DNA of 64,000 nt from Stenotrophomonas sp. WZN-1 (lineage in GTDB: Bacteria > Pseudomonadota > Gammaproteobacteria > Xanthomonadales > Xanthomonadaceae), in NCBI RefSeq assembly GCF_002192255.1, contig NZ_CP021768.1, positions 3,738,001 to 3,802,000 on the forward strand, given 5' to 3'. The notes beneath the pieces are model-generated. The model saw only the letters and a list, made by a program, of their open reading frames with translations, made no database searches and was not told the origin of the DNA. Positions 8,796 to 16,271 of this stretch are shown in pieces. Each line of letters opens with the position of its first letter. The first letter of the stretch is position 1. The position numbers and the translations under genes are program-made.

Positions 8796-10094
8796 ATGCC
8801 TTTTGACGGCCCAGCCCCCATGTCCACCAACTCGCCCAAGCCCCTGGCCATCCGCGAGCGCCTTTCCGAAGTGCGCTACGAAATCCGCGGAGAACTGGCG
8901 CGGCGAGCCCGGGAGCTGGAGGCGCAGGGCCGCAAGCTGATCAAGCTCAACATCGGCAATCCGGGCAACTTCGGTTTCCGCGCACCCGAGCACCTGCAGC
9001 GCGCGATCGCCGACGACATGGGCCGCACCGACCCGTACACCCACCAGCAGGGCCTGCCGGTCGCACGCGAAGCCATCGCGGCGTACTACGCCCGCCGTGG
9101 CGCGCCGGATGCGCACCCGGACCGCGTGTTCGTCGGCAACGGCGTCAGCGAACTGATCGACCTGTCGCTGCGCGCATTGCTCAACCCGGGCGACGAAGTC
9201 CTGGTGCCCTCGCCGGACTACCCGCTGTGGTCGGCCTCGACCATCCTCAACGATGGCCGCCCGGTGTACTACCGCTGCGCCGCCGAGAACGGCTTCCAAC
9301 CGGACCCGAGCGAGATCGAGACGCTGGTGTCCTCGCGCACCCGCGCCATCGTGCTGATCAACCCGAACAACCCCAGCGGCGCCAGCTACCCGCGTGAACT
9401 GCTCGAGCGCGTGGTCGAGATCGCACGCCGCCACAACCTGCTGCTGCTGGTCGATGAGATCTACGACCAGATCCTGTACGACGATGCGGTGTTCCAGCCG
9501 GTCGCGCCGCTGGCCGGCGACCACCCGTGCCTGACCTTCAGCGGCCTGAGCAAGGTGCACCGTGCCTGCGGCTGGCGCGTGGGCTGGGCCCACCTCAGCG
9601 GCGACGACGCGCGCCTGGGCGACTTCCGCGCCGCGCTGGACCTGCTCGGCGCGCTGCGCCTGTGCGCCAACGTGCCGGGCCAGTACGCCATCGAGGCCGC
9701 AGTGAATGGCCCGGACACCATCTCCGAGCTGTGCACCCCGGGTGGCCGCCTGTATGAAACCCGCCGCGCGGTGATCGAGGCCTGCGAAGCCAGTGAACAC
9801 CTGTCGCTGGTCGCGCCGGCCGGTGCGCTGTACGCGTTCCCGGCCGTGGTCGGTGCCGCCGCCAAGGGCTTTGACGACCACAATTTCGCGCTGGACCTGA
9901 TGAACAACGAAGGCGTGCTGGTGGTACCGGGTTCCAGCTTCAACGTGCCCTACCGCCATCATTTCCGCGTGACCCTGCTGCCGGAAGCCTCGGTGATGCG
10001 CGATGTGTTCGCCCGCATCGACCGCGTGCTGGCCCGCCGTGCCGAGGACGCCACCAAGGTCGTGCCGCTGAAGCCACGCCGTTCGGTGGCCTGA
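8796..10094 (+). CDS. alaA: Pyridoxal-phosphate aminotransferase, AlaA type
   Basis: 432 aa fold-type I aminotransferase, class I/II, most like AlaA/YfbQ, which transfers the amino group of glutamate to pyruvate to make alanine. Landmarks are the early GNPGNFGF block, INPNNPSG at about 188-195, DEIYDQ at 220-225, the PLP lysine Lys253 in SGLSKVHRACGWRVGW, and an Arg in the late HHFRVTLLP segment. GGA six bases ahead of the ATG supports 8796; an in-frame ATG at 8820 lacks one. Gap to the next gene is only 3 bp, suggesting a three-gene transcript with the SGNH hydrolase and methyltransferase. Confidence 0.88.
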   Translation: MPFDGPAPMSTNSPKPLAIRERLSEVRYEIRGELARRARELEAQGRKLIKLNIGNPGNFGFRAPEHLQRAIADDMGRTDPYTHQQGLPVAREAIAAYYARRGAPDAHPDRVFVGNGVSELIDLSLRALLNPGDEVLVPSPDYPLWSASTILNDGRPVYYRCAAENGFQPDPSEIETLVSSRTRAIVLINPNNPSGASYPRELLERVVEIARRHNLLLLVDEIYDQILYDDAVFQPVAPLAGDHPCLTFSGLSKVHRACGWRVGWAHLSGDDARLGDFRAALDLLGALRLCANVPGQYAIEAAVNGPDTISELCTPGGRLYETRRAVIEACEASEHLSLVAPAGALYAFPAVVGAAAKGFDDHNFALDLMNNEGVLVVPGSSFNVPYRHHFRVTLLPEASVMRDVFARIDRVLARRAEDATKVVPLKPRRSVA

Positions 10095-10097
10095 GCC

Positions 10098-10715
10098 GTG
10101 GCGCTGACCTACCTGGCGCTGGGCGACTCGTACACCATCGGTGAAGCGGTTGCAGTCGAAGGCCGCTGGCCGCACCAGCTGGCCGCCGCGCTGCGTGCGC
10201 AGGAGGTGGCGCTGGCCGACCCGCAGACCATCGCCACCACCGGCTGGACCACCGACGAGCTGGACGCCGGCATCGATGCGGCCGCACCACAGGGCCCGTT
10301 CGATTTCGTCAGCCTGCTGATCGGCGTCAACAACCAGTACCGCGGCCGTCCGCTGGACGAGTACCGCGTGCAGTTCCAGGCCCTGCTGCAACGGGCGATC
10401 GGCTTCGCCGGCGGCCGCCCCGGGCGCGTGCTGGTGCTGTCCTTCCCCGACTGGGGTGCGACGCCGTTCGGTGCCGGCAGTGGCCGCGACCTGGCCACCA
10501 TCGAGATCGAAACCGACGAGTACAACGCAGCCGCCGAGGTGATCAGCACCCAGCAGGGCGTGGCCTTCGTCGATATCACCGACATCAGCCGTGACCAGGG
10601 TGACAATCCGGCGATGATCGCCGAAGACGGCCTGCACCCGTCGGCGCGGATGTACGCACTGTGGAGCGCGCGCGCGCTGCCGGTCGCCGCACACCTGCTC
10701 GACGGAGCGGACTGA
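10098..10715 (+). CDS. SGNH/GDSL-family hydrolase
   Basis: 205 aa serine esterase-like protein beginning at GTG. Block I GDSYTIG places the nucleophile at Ser11; the oxyanion Asn is in LLIGVNNQ (78-79); block V is DGLHPS with Asp177 and His180. The catalytic set therefore looks complete. No signal peptide, so it should act in the cytoplasm. Located 3 bp after the aminotransferase and 4 bp before a methyltransferase gene, implying co-translation. Substrate unknown. Confidence 0.85.
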   Translation: MALTYLALGDSYTIGEAVAVEGRWPHQLAAALRAQEVALADPQTIATTGWTTDELDAGIDAAAPQGPFDFVSLLIGVNNQYRGRPLDEYRVQFQALLQRAIGFAGGRPGRVLVLSFPDWGATPFGAGSGRDLATIEIETDEYNAAAEVISTQQGVAFVDITDISRDQGDNPAMIAEDGLHPSARMYALWSARALPVAAHLLDGAD

Positions 10716-10719
10716 AGCG

Positions 10720-11436
10720 ATGGATGGCGCGCCACGGAACGGCCTCCCCCTGCCCTGCACGCCCCTGAGCGCCGCGCAGGCCCGCGCGATCGCCGAGGCG
10801 TTCCGCCCGGCACAGGCCTGGGGCAGCCGCCGCGACTACTATTACACCCGCGGCAAACTCGGCAGCGACCCGTTGTACGACGGGGTGCTGCAGCATCTGC
10901 CTGACGACGGGCACCCATTGCTGGACCTGGGCTGCGGGCTGGGCCTGTTCGCCCATGTGCTGCGCCAGCGCGGCAGTACCCAGCGCTACCTCGGCGTGGA
11001 CGTGGACGCCGGCAAGATCACCCGCGCCCAGCGTGCCGCCACCGGCCTGCACGATGTGCGCTTCGACTGTCTGGACGTGCAGGCGCCGCTGCCGGCGCAG
11101 GCCGGGCACGTGCTTCTGCTGGACGTGCTGCAGTACCTGGATGCAGGCCCACAGCAGGCACTGCTGCGCGCGGCCAGTGCGCGGGTCGCGCCTGGCGGCC
11201 GCCTGCTGCTGCGCACGCCGCTGGCCACCGGCGACGGCCGCGACCGCACCACGCGGGTGGCGGACCGGCTGGCCTGGCTGGTCGGCTGGATGGGCACGCG
11301 GCCGCGTCATTACCCCGACCCGCAGGTGCTGCAGGCGACATTGATCGAGGCCGGATTGCAGGTGACGGCGCCCCGGCCCCTGCACGGGCGCACGCCGTTC
11401 AATAGCTGGTTGCTGGTGGCGCACCGCATCCGGTAG
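10720..11436 (+). CDS. Class I SAM-dependent methyltransferase
   Basis: 238 aa with Rossmann-like motif I LLDLGCGLGLF (about 67-77), a motif II acidic end in YLGVDVDAGK, and a motif IV-like segment LLLDVLQYLD. The C-terminal half contains WLVGWMGTRPRHYPD. Substrate cannot be predicted. Last gene of the alaA cluster. Its TAG stop codon (11434-11436) is contributed by the GTAG end of the following repeat. Confidence 0.8.
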   Translation: MDGAPRNGLPLPCTPLSAAQARAIAEAFRPAQAWGSRRDYYYTRGKLGSDPLYDGVLQHLPDDGHPLLDLGCGLGLFAHVLRQRGSTQRYLGVDVDAGKITRAQRAATGLHDVRFDCLDVQAPLPAQAGHVLLLDVLQYLDAGPQQALLRAASARVAPGGRLLLRTPLATGDGRDRTTRVADRLAWLVGWMGTRPRHYPDPQVLQATLIEAGLQVTAPRPLHGRTPFNSWLLVAHRIR

Positions 11437-11501
11437 CGCCGGGCCATGCCCGGCGGATTCCGTCCATGCCGATGCGCTCGCCGGGCGTGGCCCGGCGCTA
11501 C
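11433..11501. repeat. Facing pair of SMAG-type GTAG palindromes
   Basis: Unit 1 (11433-11455) reads GTAGCGCCGGG-CCATG-CCCGGCG; unit 2 (11479-11501) is its near-complement ending GGCGCTAC. The two face each other and can form one long stem or two hairpins between convergent genes, so they may end transcription or protect 3' ends. The stop codon of the methyltransferase lies inside unit 1. Confidence 0.85.
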
Positions 11502-11504
11502 CGG

Positions 11505-12284
11505 TTATCCGGCCGGCAGCTGGGCCTTCAGCCCGCGCTCGTCCAGCGCCTGCAGCACGCGCTCGATGATCGCCAGGTTGTGGCCATGGGCGGCCCCCTC
11601 ATGCAGCAGCACGATGGCGCCCGGGCGCAGGTCCGGCAGCAGGCGGTCGAGCACGCCCTGCGCCGTGCAGCCGATGCCGTCGAAGCCGCGCGCGCTCCAA
11701 CCGACCCGGACCAGGCCCAGCCGCTGCAGCACCGGTGCCACGAACGGATTGGTCATGCCCACCACCGAACGGTACCAGCGCACCGGGCGGCCGCTTACCG
11801 CCTGCAGTGCATGCTGGCAGCCCTCGATCTCGGCGCGCATCGCCGCCGGGCCCAGCCGCCAGAAGCGCGCCTGCGGATGGCTGTGGCTGTGGTTGCCCAG
11901 GTCGTGGCCGCGGCGCAGGATCTCCTGCACCAGTTCCGGCTGCGCCAGCGCGCGCTCGCCCACCAGGAAGAAGGTGGCACGGGCCTGGTGGCGGTCCAGC
12001 AGGTCGAGCACGGCACGGGTTTCCGGGCCAGGACCGTCATCGATGGTCAACCAGACGCTGTTGCCAGCCTCTGGCAACCGGCTCAGCACCGGCGCGTAGA
12101 AACGGCTGTTGGGCAGGAACACCGGCACCATGAACAGTGCGTGGCTGGCCACCATCAACGGCAGCCCCCAGTGCCAGCCGGCCAGGGCCCACGCCAGGAT
12201 CACGGCCAGCTGCGACGCCACCAGCCAGGGCAGCCAGCGCCAGGGCCGGGTCGGGATGCGATGCAATGTTCCTGCGTTGCTCAT
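11505..12284 (-). CDS. Polysaccharide deacetylase (NodB-domain) membrane protein
   Basis: 259 aa. Two N-terminal hydrophobic helices (WLPWLVASQLAVILAWALAG and MVASHALFMVPVFL) are followed by a carbohydrate esterase family 4 domain. Motif 1 is TIDDGPG, with the catalytic Asp and metal-binding Asp; motif 2 is GNHSHSH, with the metal-binding His pair; motif 3 maps to WYRSVVGMTNP, where the usual RxPY arginine is present but the following residues differ. It probably removes N-acetyl groups from a surface polysaccharide or peptidoglycan. An ATG five codons upstream (12299) is possible; neither has a good ribosome site. Confidence 0.82.
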   Translation of the reverse strand: MSNAGTLHRIPTRPWRWLPWLVASQLAVILAWALAGWHWGLPLMVASHALFMVPVFLPNSRFYAPVLSRLPEAGNSVWLTIDDGPGPETRAVLDLLDRHQARATFFLVGERALAQPELVQEILRRGHDLGNHSHSHPQARFWRLGPAAMRAEIEGCQHALQAVSGRPVRWYRSVVGMTNPFVAPVLQRLGLVRVGWSARGFDGIGCTAQGVLDRLLPDLRPGAIVLLHEGAAHGHNLAIIERVLQALDERGLKAQLPAG

Positions 12285-12343
12285 CCCCCATGATGCCATG
12301 AGGGTTAGAATTGATGATTCGAATTCCCGGAACCCCGACGTCC

Positions 12344-13270
12344 ATGTCCCTCGATCCCGCCCTGCGTTCGCGCATCGAATCCATCCTCAACGCCAACCGC
12401 GTCGTGCTGTTCATGAAGGGCCAGCCGTCGATGCCGCAGTGTGGTTTCTCGGCCAAGGCCGTGGGCGCCCTGCAGGACCTCGGCGTCGAGTTCGCCCACG
12501 TCAACGTGCTGGCCGACCAGGAAATCCGTGAAGGCATCAAGGCCTATGGCGACTGGCCGACCATCCCGCAGCTGTACATCGACGGCGAACTGGTCGGCGG
12601 CAGCGATATCGTGCTGCAGATGGCGGCCAGCGGCGAGCTGAGCAGCGTGCTGGGCCTGGCCGCGCCGGACCGTACCCCGCCGAGCATCACCGTCACCCCG
12701 GCAGCCGTGGAAATGCTCAAGGGCGCGCTGGCCGATGCTCCGGGCGCTGCCCTGCAGCTGTCCATTGACGCCGGTTTCCAGCCGAACTTCCAGCTGGCTC
12801 CGCACGACGAAGGCGCCATCGCCGCTGAGTCCAACGGCCTGCGCGTGCAGTTCGACCTGGCCAGCGCCCGTCGCGCCAACGGCATCACCATCGACTGGGT
12901 GGACGACATCCGCGGCAAGGGCCTGGCCATCGACAACCCGAATGCGCCCAAGCCGGTGCAGGAAATCAGCGTGCGCGATGCCGACGACCTGGTGCGTGCC
13001 GGCAACATCACCCTGGTGGACGTGCGCCCGGCCGACGAGCGTGAAATCGCCGCTGTTGGCGTGCCGTTCAAGACCTTCGACGGCAACGGCCGCGCCGCGC
13101 TGGAAGCCCTGCCCAAGGACACCGCGCTGGCCTTCATGTGCCACCACGGTGGCCGCAGCGCGCAGGCCGCCGAGCAGTTCCGCGCCCTGGGCTTCACCAA
13201 GGTGTTCAACGTCACCGGCGGCATCAACGCCTGGTCGGAAGACGTCGACAACGGCGTGCCGAAGTACTGA
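12344..13270 (+). CDS. Monothiol glutaredoxin-HesB-rhodanese fusion protein
   Basis: 308 aa with three domains. Residues 1-105 are a Grx4-type monothiol glutaredoxin with CGFS at 33-36 and the cis-Pro segment WPTIPQLYIDGELVGG, which carries Fe-S clusters. Residues about 114-205 resemble an IscA/HesB scaffold (ITVTPAAVEMLKGAL) but contain none of its cysteines. Residues about 207-308 are a rhodanese with the active-site loop around Cys266 (MCHHGGRSAQ). The family occurs in Xanthomonadaceae. It likely works in Fe-S trafficking with a sulfur-handling partner domain. ATG 12344 is chosen by homology with the usual Grx N-terminus; an ATG at 12314 is in frame. Confidence 0.9.
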   Translation: MSLDPALRSRIESILNANRVVLFMKGQPSMPQCGFSAKAVGALQDLGVEFAHVNVLADQEIREGIKAYGDWPTIPQLYIDGELVGGSDIVLQMAASGELSSVLGLAAPDRTPPSITVTPAAVEMLKGALADAPGAALQLSIDAGFQPNFQLAPHDEGAIAAESNGLRVQFDLASARRANGITIDWVDDIRGKGLAIDNPNAPKPVQEISVRDADDLVRAGNITLVDVRPADEREIAAVGVPFKTFDGNGRAALEALPKDTALAFMCHHGGRSAQAAEQFRALGFTKVFNVTGGINAWSEDVDNGVPKY

Positions 13271-13293
13271 TCGGCAGCGGTTGAAACCTGCGA

Positions 13294-13322
13294 AAAACGC
13301 CGGCGAACGCCGGCGTTTTTTT
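13294..13322 (+). terminator. Intrinsic terminator after the glutaredoxin fusion gene
   Basis: AAAACGCCGGCG (13294-13305), loop AA, CGCCGGCGTTTT (13308-13319) and a run of T to 13322. Perfect 12-bp stem with a U-tract; probably works for both convergent genes. Confidence 0.9.
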
Positions 13323-13324
13323 AC

Positions 13325-13347
13325 ATCCACGCATGGCGTGGATCTAC
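13325..13347 (-). repeat. GTAG-ended palindrome overlapping a stop codon
   Basis: ATCCACGC-ATG-GCGTGGAT followed by CTAC. Read on the minus strand it starts GTAGATCCACGCC. The DUF924 stop codon (complement of 13344-13346) is the TAG of this unit. The same palindrome recurs at 40159-40177. Confidence 0.85.
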
Positions 13348-13883
13348 CCCGCAAATCCGCCTTCGGCCAGGTAGTCCAGCTCTTCCGGTGAGGGAATGCG
13401 GCCCAGCACGGCGTTACGGTGCGGGAAGCGACCGAAGCGGCGGATGATGTCGCGGTGCAGCTCGGCGTACTGCAGGTATTCCTTGTCGCCCAGCACATCG
13501 AACATCGCCACCGAGCGGTCCTGGTCCAGCGGGTCCTCGGAGTGCTCGAACGGCAGGTAGATGAAGGCGCGCAGCTTGGGCACCAGCTGCAGGTCCAGGC
13601 CTTCCTCGATGGCGCGCATGGCGTAGTGCCGGGCCAGGCCATCGGTCGCGTAGGAATGTGCGCTACCGCGGAAGCAGTTGCGCGGGAACTGGTCCAGCAG
13701 CAGCATCAGCGCCAGTGCGCCCTCGGCACTGCCCAGCCAGTGTTCGCGCGCGCGCGAGGCAGCTGCGAAATGCTCATCCAGGAACAACTGGCGGAACTGC
13801 GCGTCGAACGCATCGTCGCGGGCGAACCACTTCGCAGGGCCCGCCTCTTTCCAGAATTCCACCACTTGCGCGGCAACGTCCAT
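13344..13883 (-). CDS. DUF924 family protein
   Basis: 179 aa. Recognised by the N-terminal VVEFWKEAGPAKWFARDDAFDAQF, the central LLLDQFPRNCFRG and the C-terminal FGRFPHRNAVLGR, which are conserved in this mostly alpha-helical family of unknown function (related in fold to TPR-like proteins). GGAG six bases upstream favours the ATG at 13883 over a GTG at 13886. Convergent with the glutaredoxin fusion gene. Confidence 0.88.
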   Translation of the reverse strand: MDVAAQVVEFWKEAGPAKWFARDDAFDAQFRQLFLDEHFAAASRAREHWLGSAEGALALMLLLDQFPRNCFRGSAHSYATDGLARHYAMRAIEEGLDLQLVPKLRAFIYLPFEHSEDPLDQDRSVAMFDVLGDKEYLQYAELHRDIIRRFGRFPHRNAVLGRIPSPEELDYLAEGGFAG

Positions 13884-13926
13884 CACCTACTCCCCAGGGC
13901 CGGCGCGCCGCGCCAGGCCATCATCA

Positions 13927-14703
13927 TCATTCGTCGAAGCGCAGGTGGCGGACCGACTTGCCGTTGCGCCGGATAAGCTTAAGCGCCTCGATACCGATCT
14001 GGATATGGTTTTCCACGAACTGGGAGCTGACTTTGGCATCGGAGGCCTCGGTCTTGATCCCGTCGGGGATCATCGGCTGGTCCGACACCAGCAGCAGCGC
14101 ACCGCTGGGGATGTGGTTGGCGAAACCGGCCGCGAACACGGTGGCGGTTTCCATGTCGATGGCCATGCAGCGCATCGCCCGCAGCCGCTCCTTGAACGCC
14201 TCGTCGTGCTCCCAGACCCGGCGGTTGGTGGTGTAGACGGTGCCGGTCCAGTAGTCGTGGCCGAGGTCGCGGATCATGGTCGAGACCGCACGCTGCAGCG
14301 CGAAGGCCGGCAGCGCCGGCACTTCCGGCAGCAGGTAGTCGCCGGAGGTGCCCTCACCGCGGATCGCCGCAATCGGCAGCACCAGGTCACCCAGCTGGTT
14401 CTTGCGCTTCAGGCCACCGCACTTGCCCAGGAACAGCACCGCCTTGGGCATCACCGCCGACAGCAGGTCCATGATGATCGCGGCATTGGGGCTGCCCATG
14501 CCGAAGTTGATCATGGTGATGCCATCGAAGGTGGCACTGGCCATCGGCCGGTCCAGGCCGATGACCGGGGCGCCGGTCAGCTCGGAAAAGGTATGCAGGT
14601 AGCCGCCGAAGTTGGTCAGCAGGATGTGCTGACCGAACTGGTCCAGCGGCACGCCGGTGTAGCGCGGCAGCCAGTTGTCGACGATTTCCTGCTTGCTCTT
14701 CAT
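13927..14703 (-). CDS. amn: AMP nucleosidase (short form)
   Basis: 258 aa. The family hydrolyses AMP to adenine and ribose 5-phosphate. This is the compact form containing only the nucleoside-phosphorylase-like catalytic domain, without the N-terminal regulatory domain of the E. coli enzyme (about 480 aa). Visible features are the phosphate-loop region NFGMGSPNAAIIM, FLGKCGGLK, and the ribose-binding AIDMETATVFAAGF, followed by VSDQPM with the base-contacting Asp. Located 43 bp downstream of nothing else on this strand, so probably monocistronic. Confidence 0.88.
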   Translation of the reverse strand: MKSKQEIVDNWLPRYTGVPLDQFGQHILLTNFGGYLHTFSELTGAPVIGLDRPMASATFDGITMINFGMGSPNAAIIMDLLSAVMPKAVLFLGKCGGLKRKNQLGDLVLPIAAIRGEGTSGDYLLPEVPALPAFALQRAVSTMIRDLGHDYWTGTVYTTNRRVWEHDEAFKERLRAMRCMAIDMETATVFAAGFANHIPSGALLLVSDQPMIPDGIKTEASDAKVSSQFVENHIQIGIEALKLIRRNGKSVRHLRFDE

Positions 14704-14861
14704 GGGCGGTGGTCCGGAGTACGGCGTGGGGACCGGCTATTTTCAGCCAGCCGGGCGGCCCCGTCGAGGCATTGCCGGCACGCGTGTGAAGAAGGTCACT
14801 TGGCAAGCACGCCGCCGTCCGGCTAGCGTCGGCGGCTGGACTACGCTGCGAGGGGAACTGC

Positions 14862-16271
14862 ATGGCATCGACGTTGTTGCGCGCCGGGGTGGCACTGGCG
14901 CTGCTTTCATTGAGCACCGCGCCCGCAGTGGGTGCCTCGCGCTTCGTCGCCGATCCCTACCCCAGTACGTACCAGGCCCATCCCGATGCGCCGGTGCTGA
15001 TCCAGAACGCCACCGTGCTGACCGGCACCGGCCAGCGCCTGGACAACGCCGACGTGCTGCTGCGCGAGGGCCGCATCGTCGCCGTAGGCCGCCAGCTGCA
15101 GGCCGATGCCGGGGTCACCCGCATCGATGCGCAGGGCAAGTGGGTCACGCCGGGCCTGATCGACGTGCACTCGCACCTTGGCGTGTACCCCAGCCCGGGC
15201 GTCGGCGCGCACAGTGACGGCAACGAGATGACCGCTCCGGTCACCGCCAACGTCTGGGCCGAGCACTCGGTGTGGCCGCAGGACCCGGGCTTCGCCACTG
15301 CGTTGGCCGGCGGCGTGACCAGCATGCAGGTGCTTCCCGGCTCGGCCAACCTGGTCGGTGGCCGTGGCGTGACCTTGAAGAACGTACCGGCCATCACCTA
15401 CCAGGCGATGAAGTTTCCAGGCGCACCGTGGGGGCTGAAAATGGCCTGCGGCGAGAACCCGAAACGGGTCTACGGCGAAGGAAAGGGCGTCGCCCCAGCC
15501 ACGCGGATGGGCAATGTTGCCGGCTACCGCGCCGCCTTCATCGATGCCGCCGACTACATCGCCAAGAACACACCCAAGCCGGCCAAGCGCACGGGCTGGT
15601 TCGGCAGCGACAAGGGCGACAGCGCCGGTGACGCCGGCGGCAAGCGCGATCTCAAGCTGGACACGCTGGCCGGCGCGATCGAAGGCGACATCCGCGTGCA
15701 CATCCACTGCTACCGCGCCGACGAGATGGCGACCATGCTCGACCTGGCCAAGGAATTCGGCTTCAAGGTGGCCGCCTTCCACCACGGCGTGGAGGCTTAC
15801 AAGCTGGCTGACCGGCTGGCCGCCGACGGCGTCTGCGGCGCGCTGTGGGCCGACTGGTGGGGCTTCAAGATGGAAGCCTTCGATGGCATTCCGGAGAACA
15901 TCGCACTGGTGGACCGGCCGAAGAACAGCTGCGCCATCGTCCATTCCGATTCACCCGAAGGCATCCAGCGCTTGAACCAGGAAGCGGCCAAGGTAATCGC
16001 CGCTGCGCGCCGCGCACGCATGCCGGAGATCAGCCCCGAACACGCCATCACCTGGATGACCGCCAACGCCGCCAAGGCGCTGGGCATTGAAGGCCAGACT
16101 GGCACCCTGGAGGCCGGCAAGATGGCCGATGTGGTGGTGTGGAACGGCAACCCCTTCAGTTCCTACGCGCTGGCCGAACAGGTCTTCATTGATGGCCGCA
16201 GGTTGTACGACCGCAGTGCACCGGTAGCGACGCCGCGTTCCGATTTCCAGCTTGGCCAGGAGGTGCGCTGA
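14862..16271 (+). CDS. Secreted amidohydrolase (imidazolonepropionase-like)
   Basis: 469 aa with a signal peptide (LLRAGVALALLSLS to AVGA), so probably periplasmic. Composite beta-domain VLIQNATVLTGTG and PGLIDVHSHLG, with metal ligands His103 and His105, mark the amidohydrolase superfamily. Further candidate ligands are HIHCYRADE, FHHGVEAYK and the Asp in IVHSDSPEG. C-terminal GTLEAGKMADVVVWNGNPF closes the small beta-domain. Probably acts on a cyclic amide or peptide; substrate unknown. A GAGGGG stretch sits about 7 nt before the ATG. It overlaps the next gene by one base (TGATG), and that gene is a paralogue without the first metal motif. Confidence 0.85.
   Translation: MASTLLRAGVALALLSLSTAPAVGASRFVADPYPSTYQAHPDAPVLIQNATVLTGTGQRLDNADVLLREGRIVAVGRQLQADAGVTRIDAQGKWVTPGLIDVHSHLGVYPSPGVGAHSDGNEMTAPVTANVWAEHSVWPQDPGFATALAGGVTSMQVLPGSANLVGGRGVTLKNVPAITYQAMKFPGAPWGLKMACGENPKRVYGEGKGVAPATRMGNVAGYRAAFIDAADYIAKNTPKPAKRTGWFGSDKGDSAGDAGGKRDLKLDTLAGAIEGDIRVHIHCYRADEMATMLDLAKEFGFKVAAFHHGVEAYKLADRLAADGVCGALWADWWGFKMEAFDGIPENIALVDRPKNSCAIVHSDSPEGIQRLNQEAAKVIAAARRARMPEISPEHAITWMTANAAKALGIEGQTGTLEAGKMADVVVWNGNPFSSYALAEQVFIDGRRLYDRSAPVATPRSDFQLGQEVR

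Noticed and set aside
8706..10760. Long in-frame extension upstream of rsgA
   Set aside because: The extra 680 or so residues are antisense to the aminotransferase and SGNH genes and contain no family motif; the GTPase starts at 8705 or 8696.
12680..12960. Functional IscA-type Fe-S scaffold in the glutaredoxin fusion
   Set aside because: The domain contains none of the three cysteines needed to bind a cluster.
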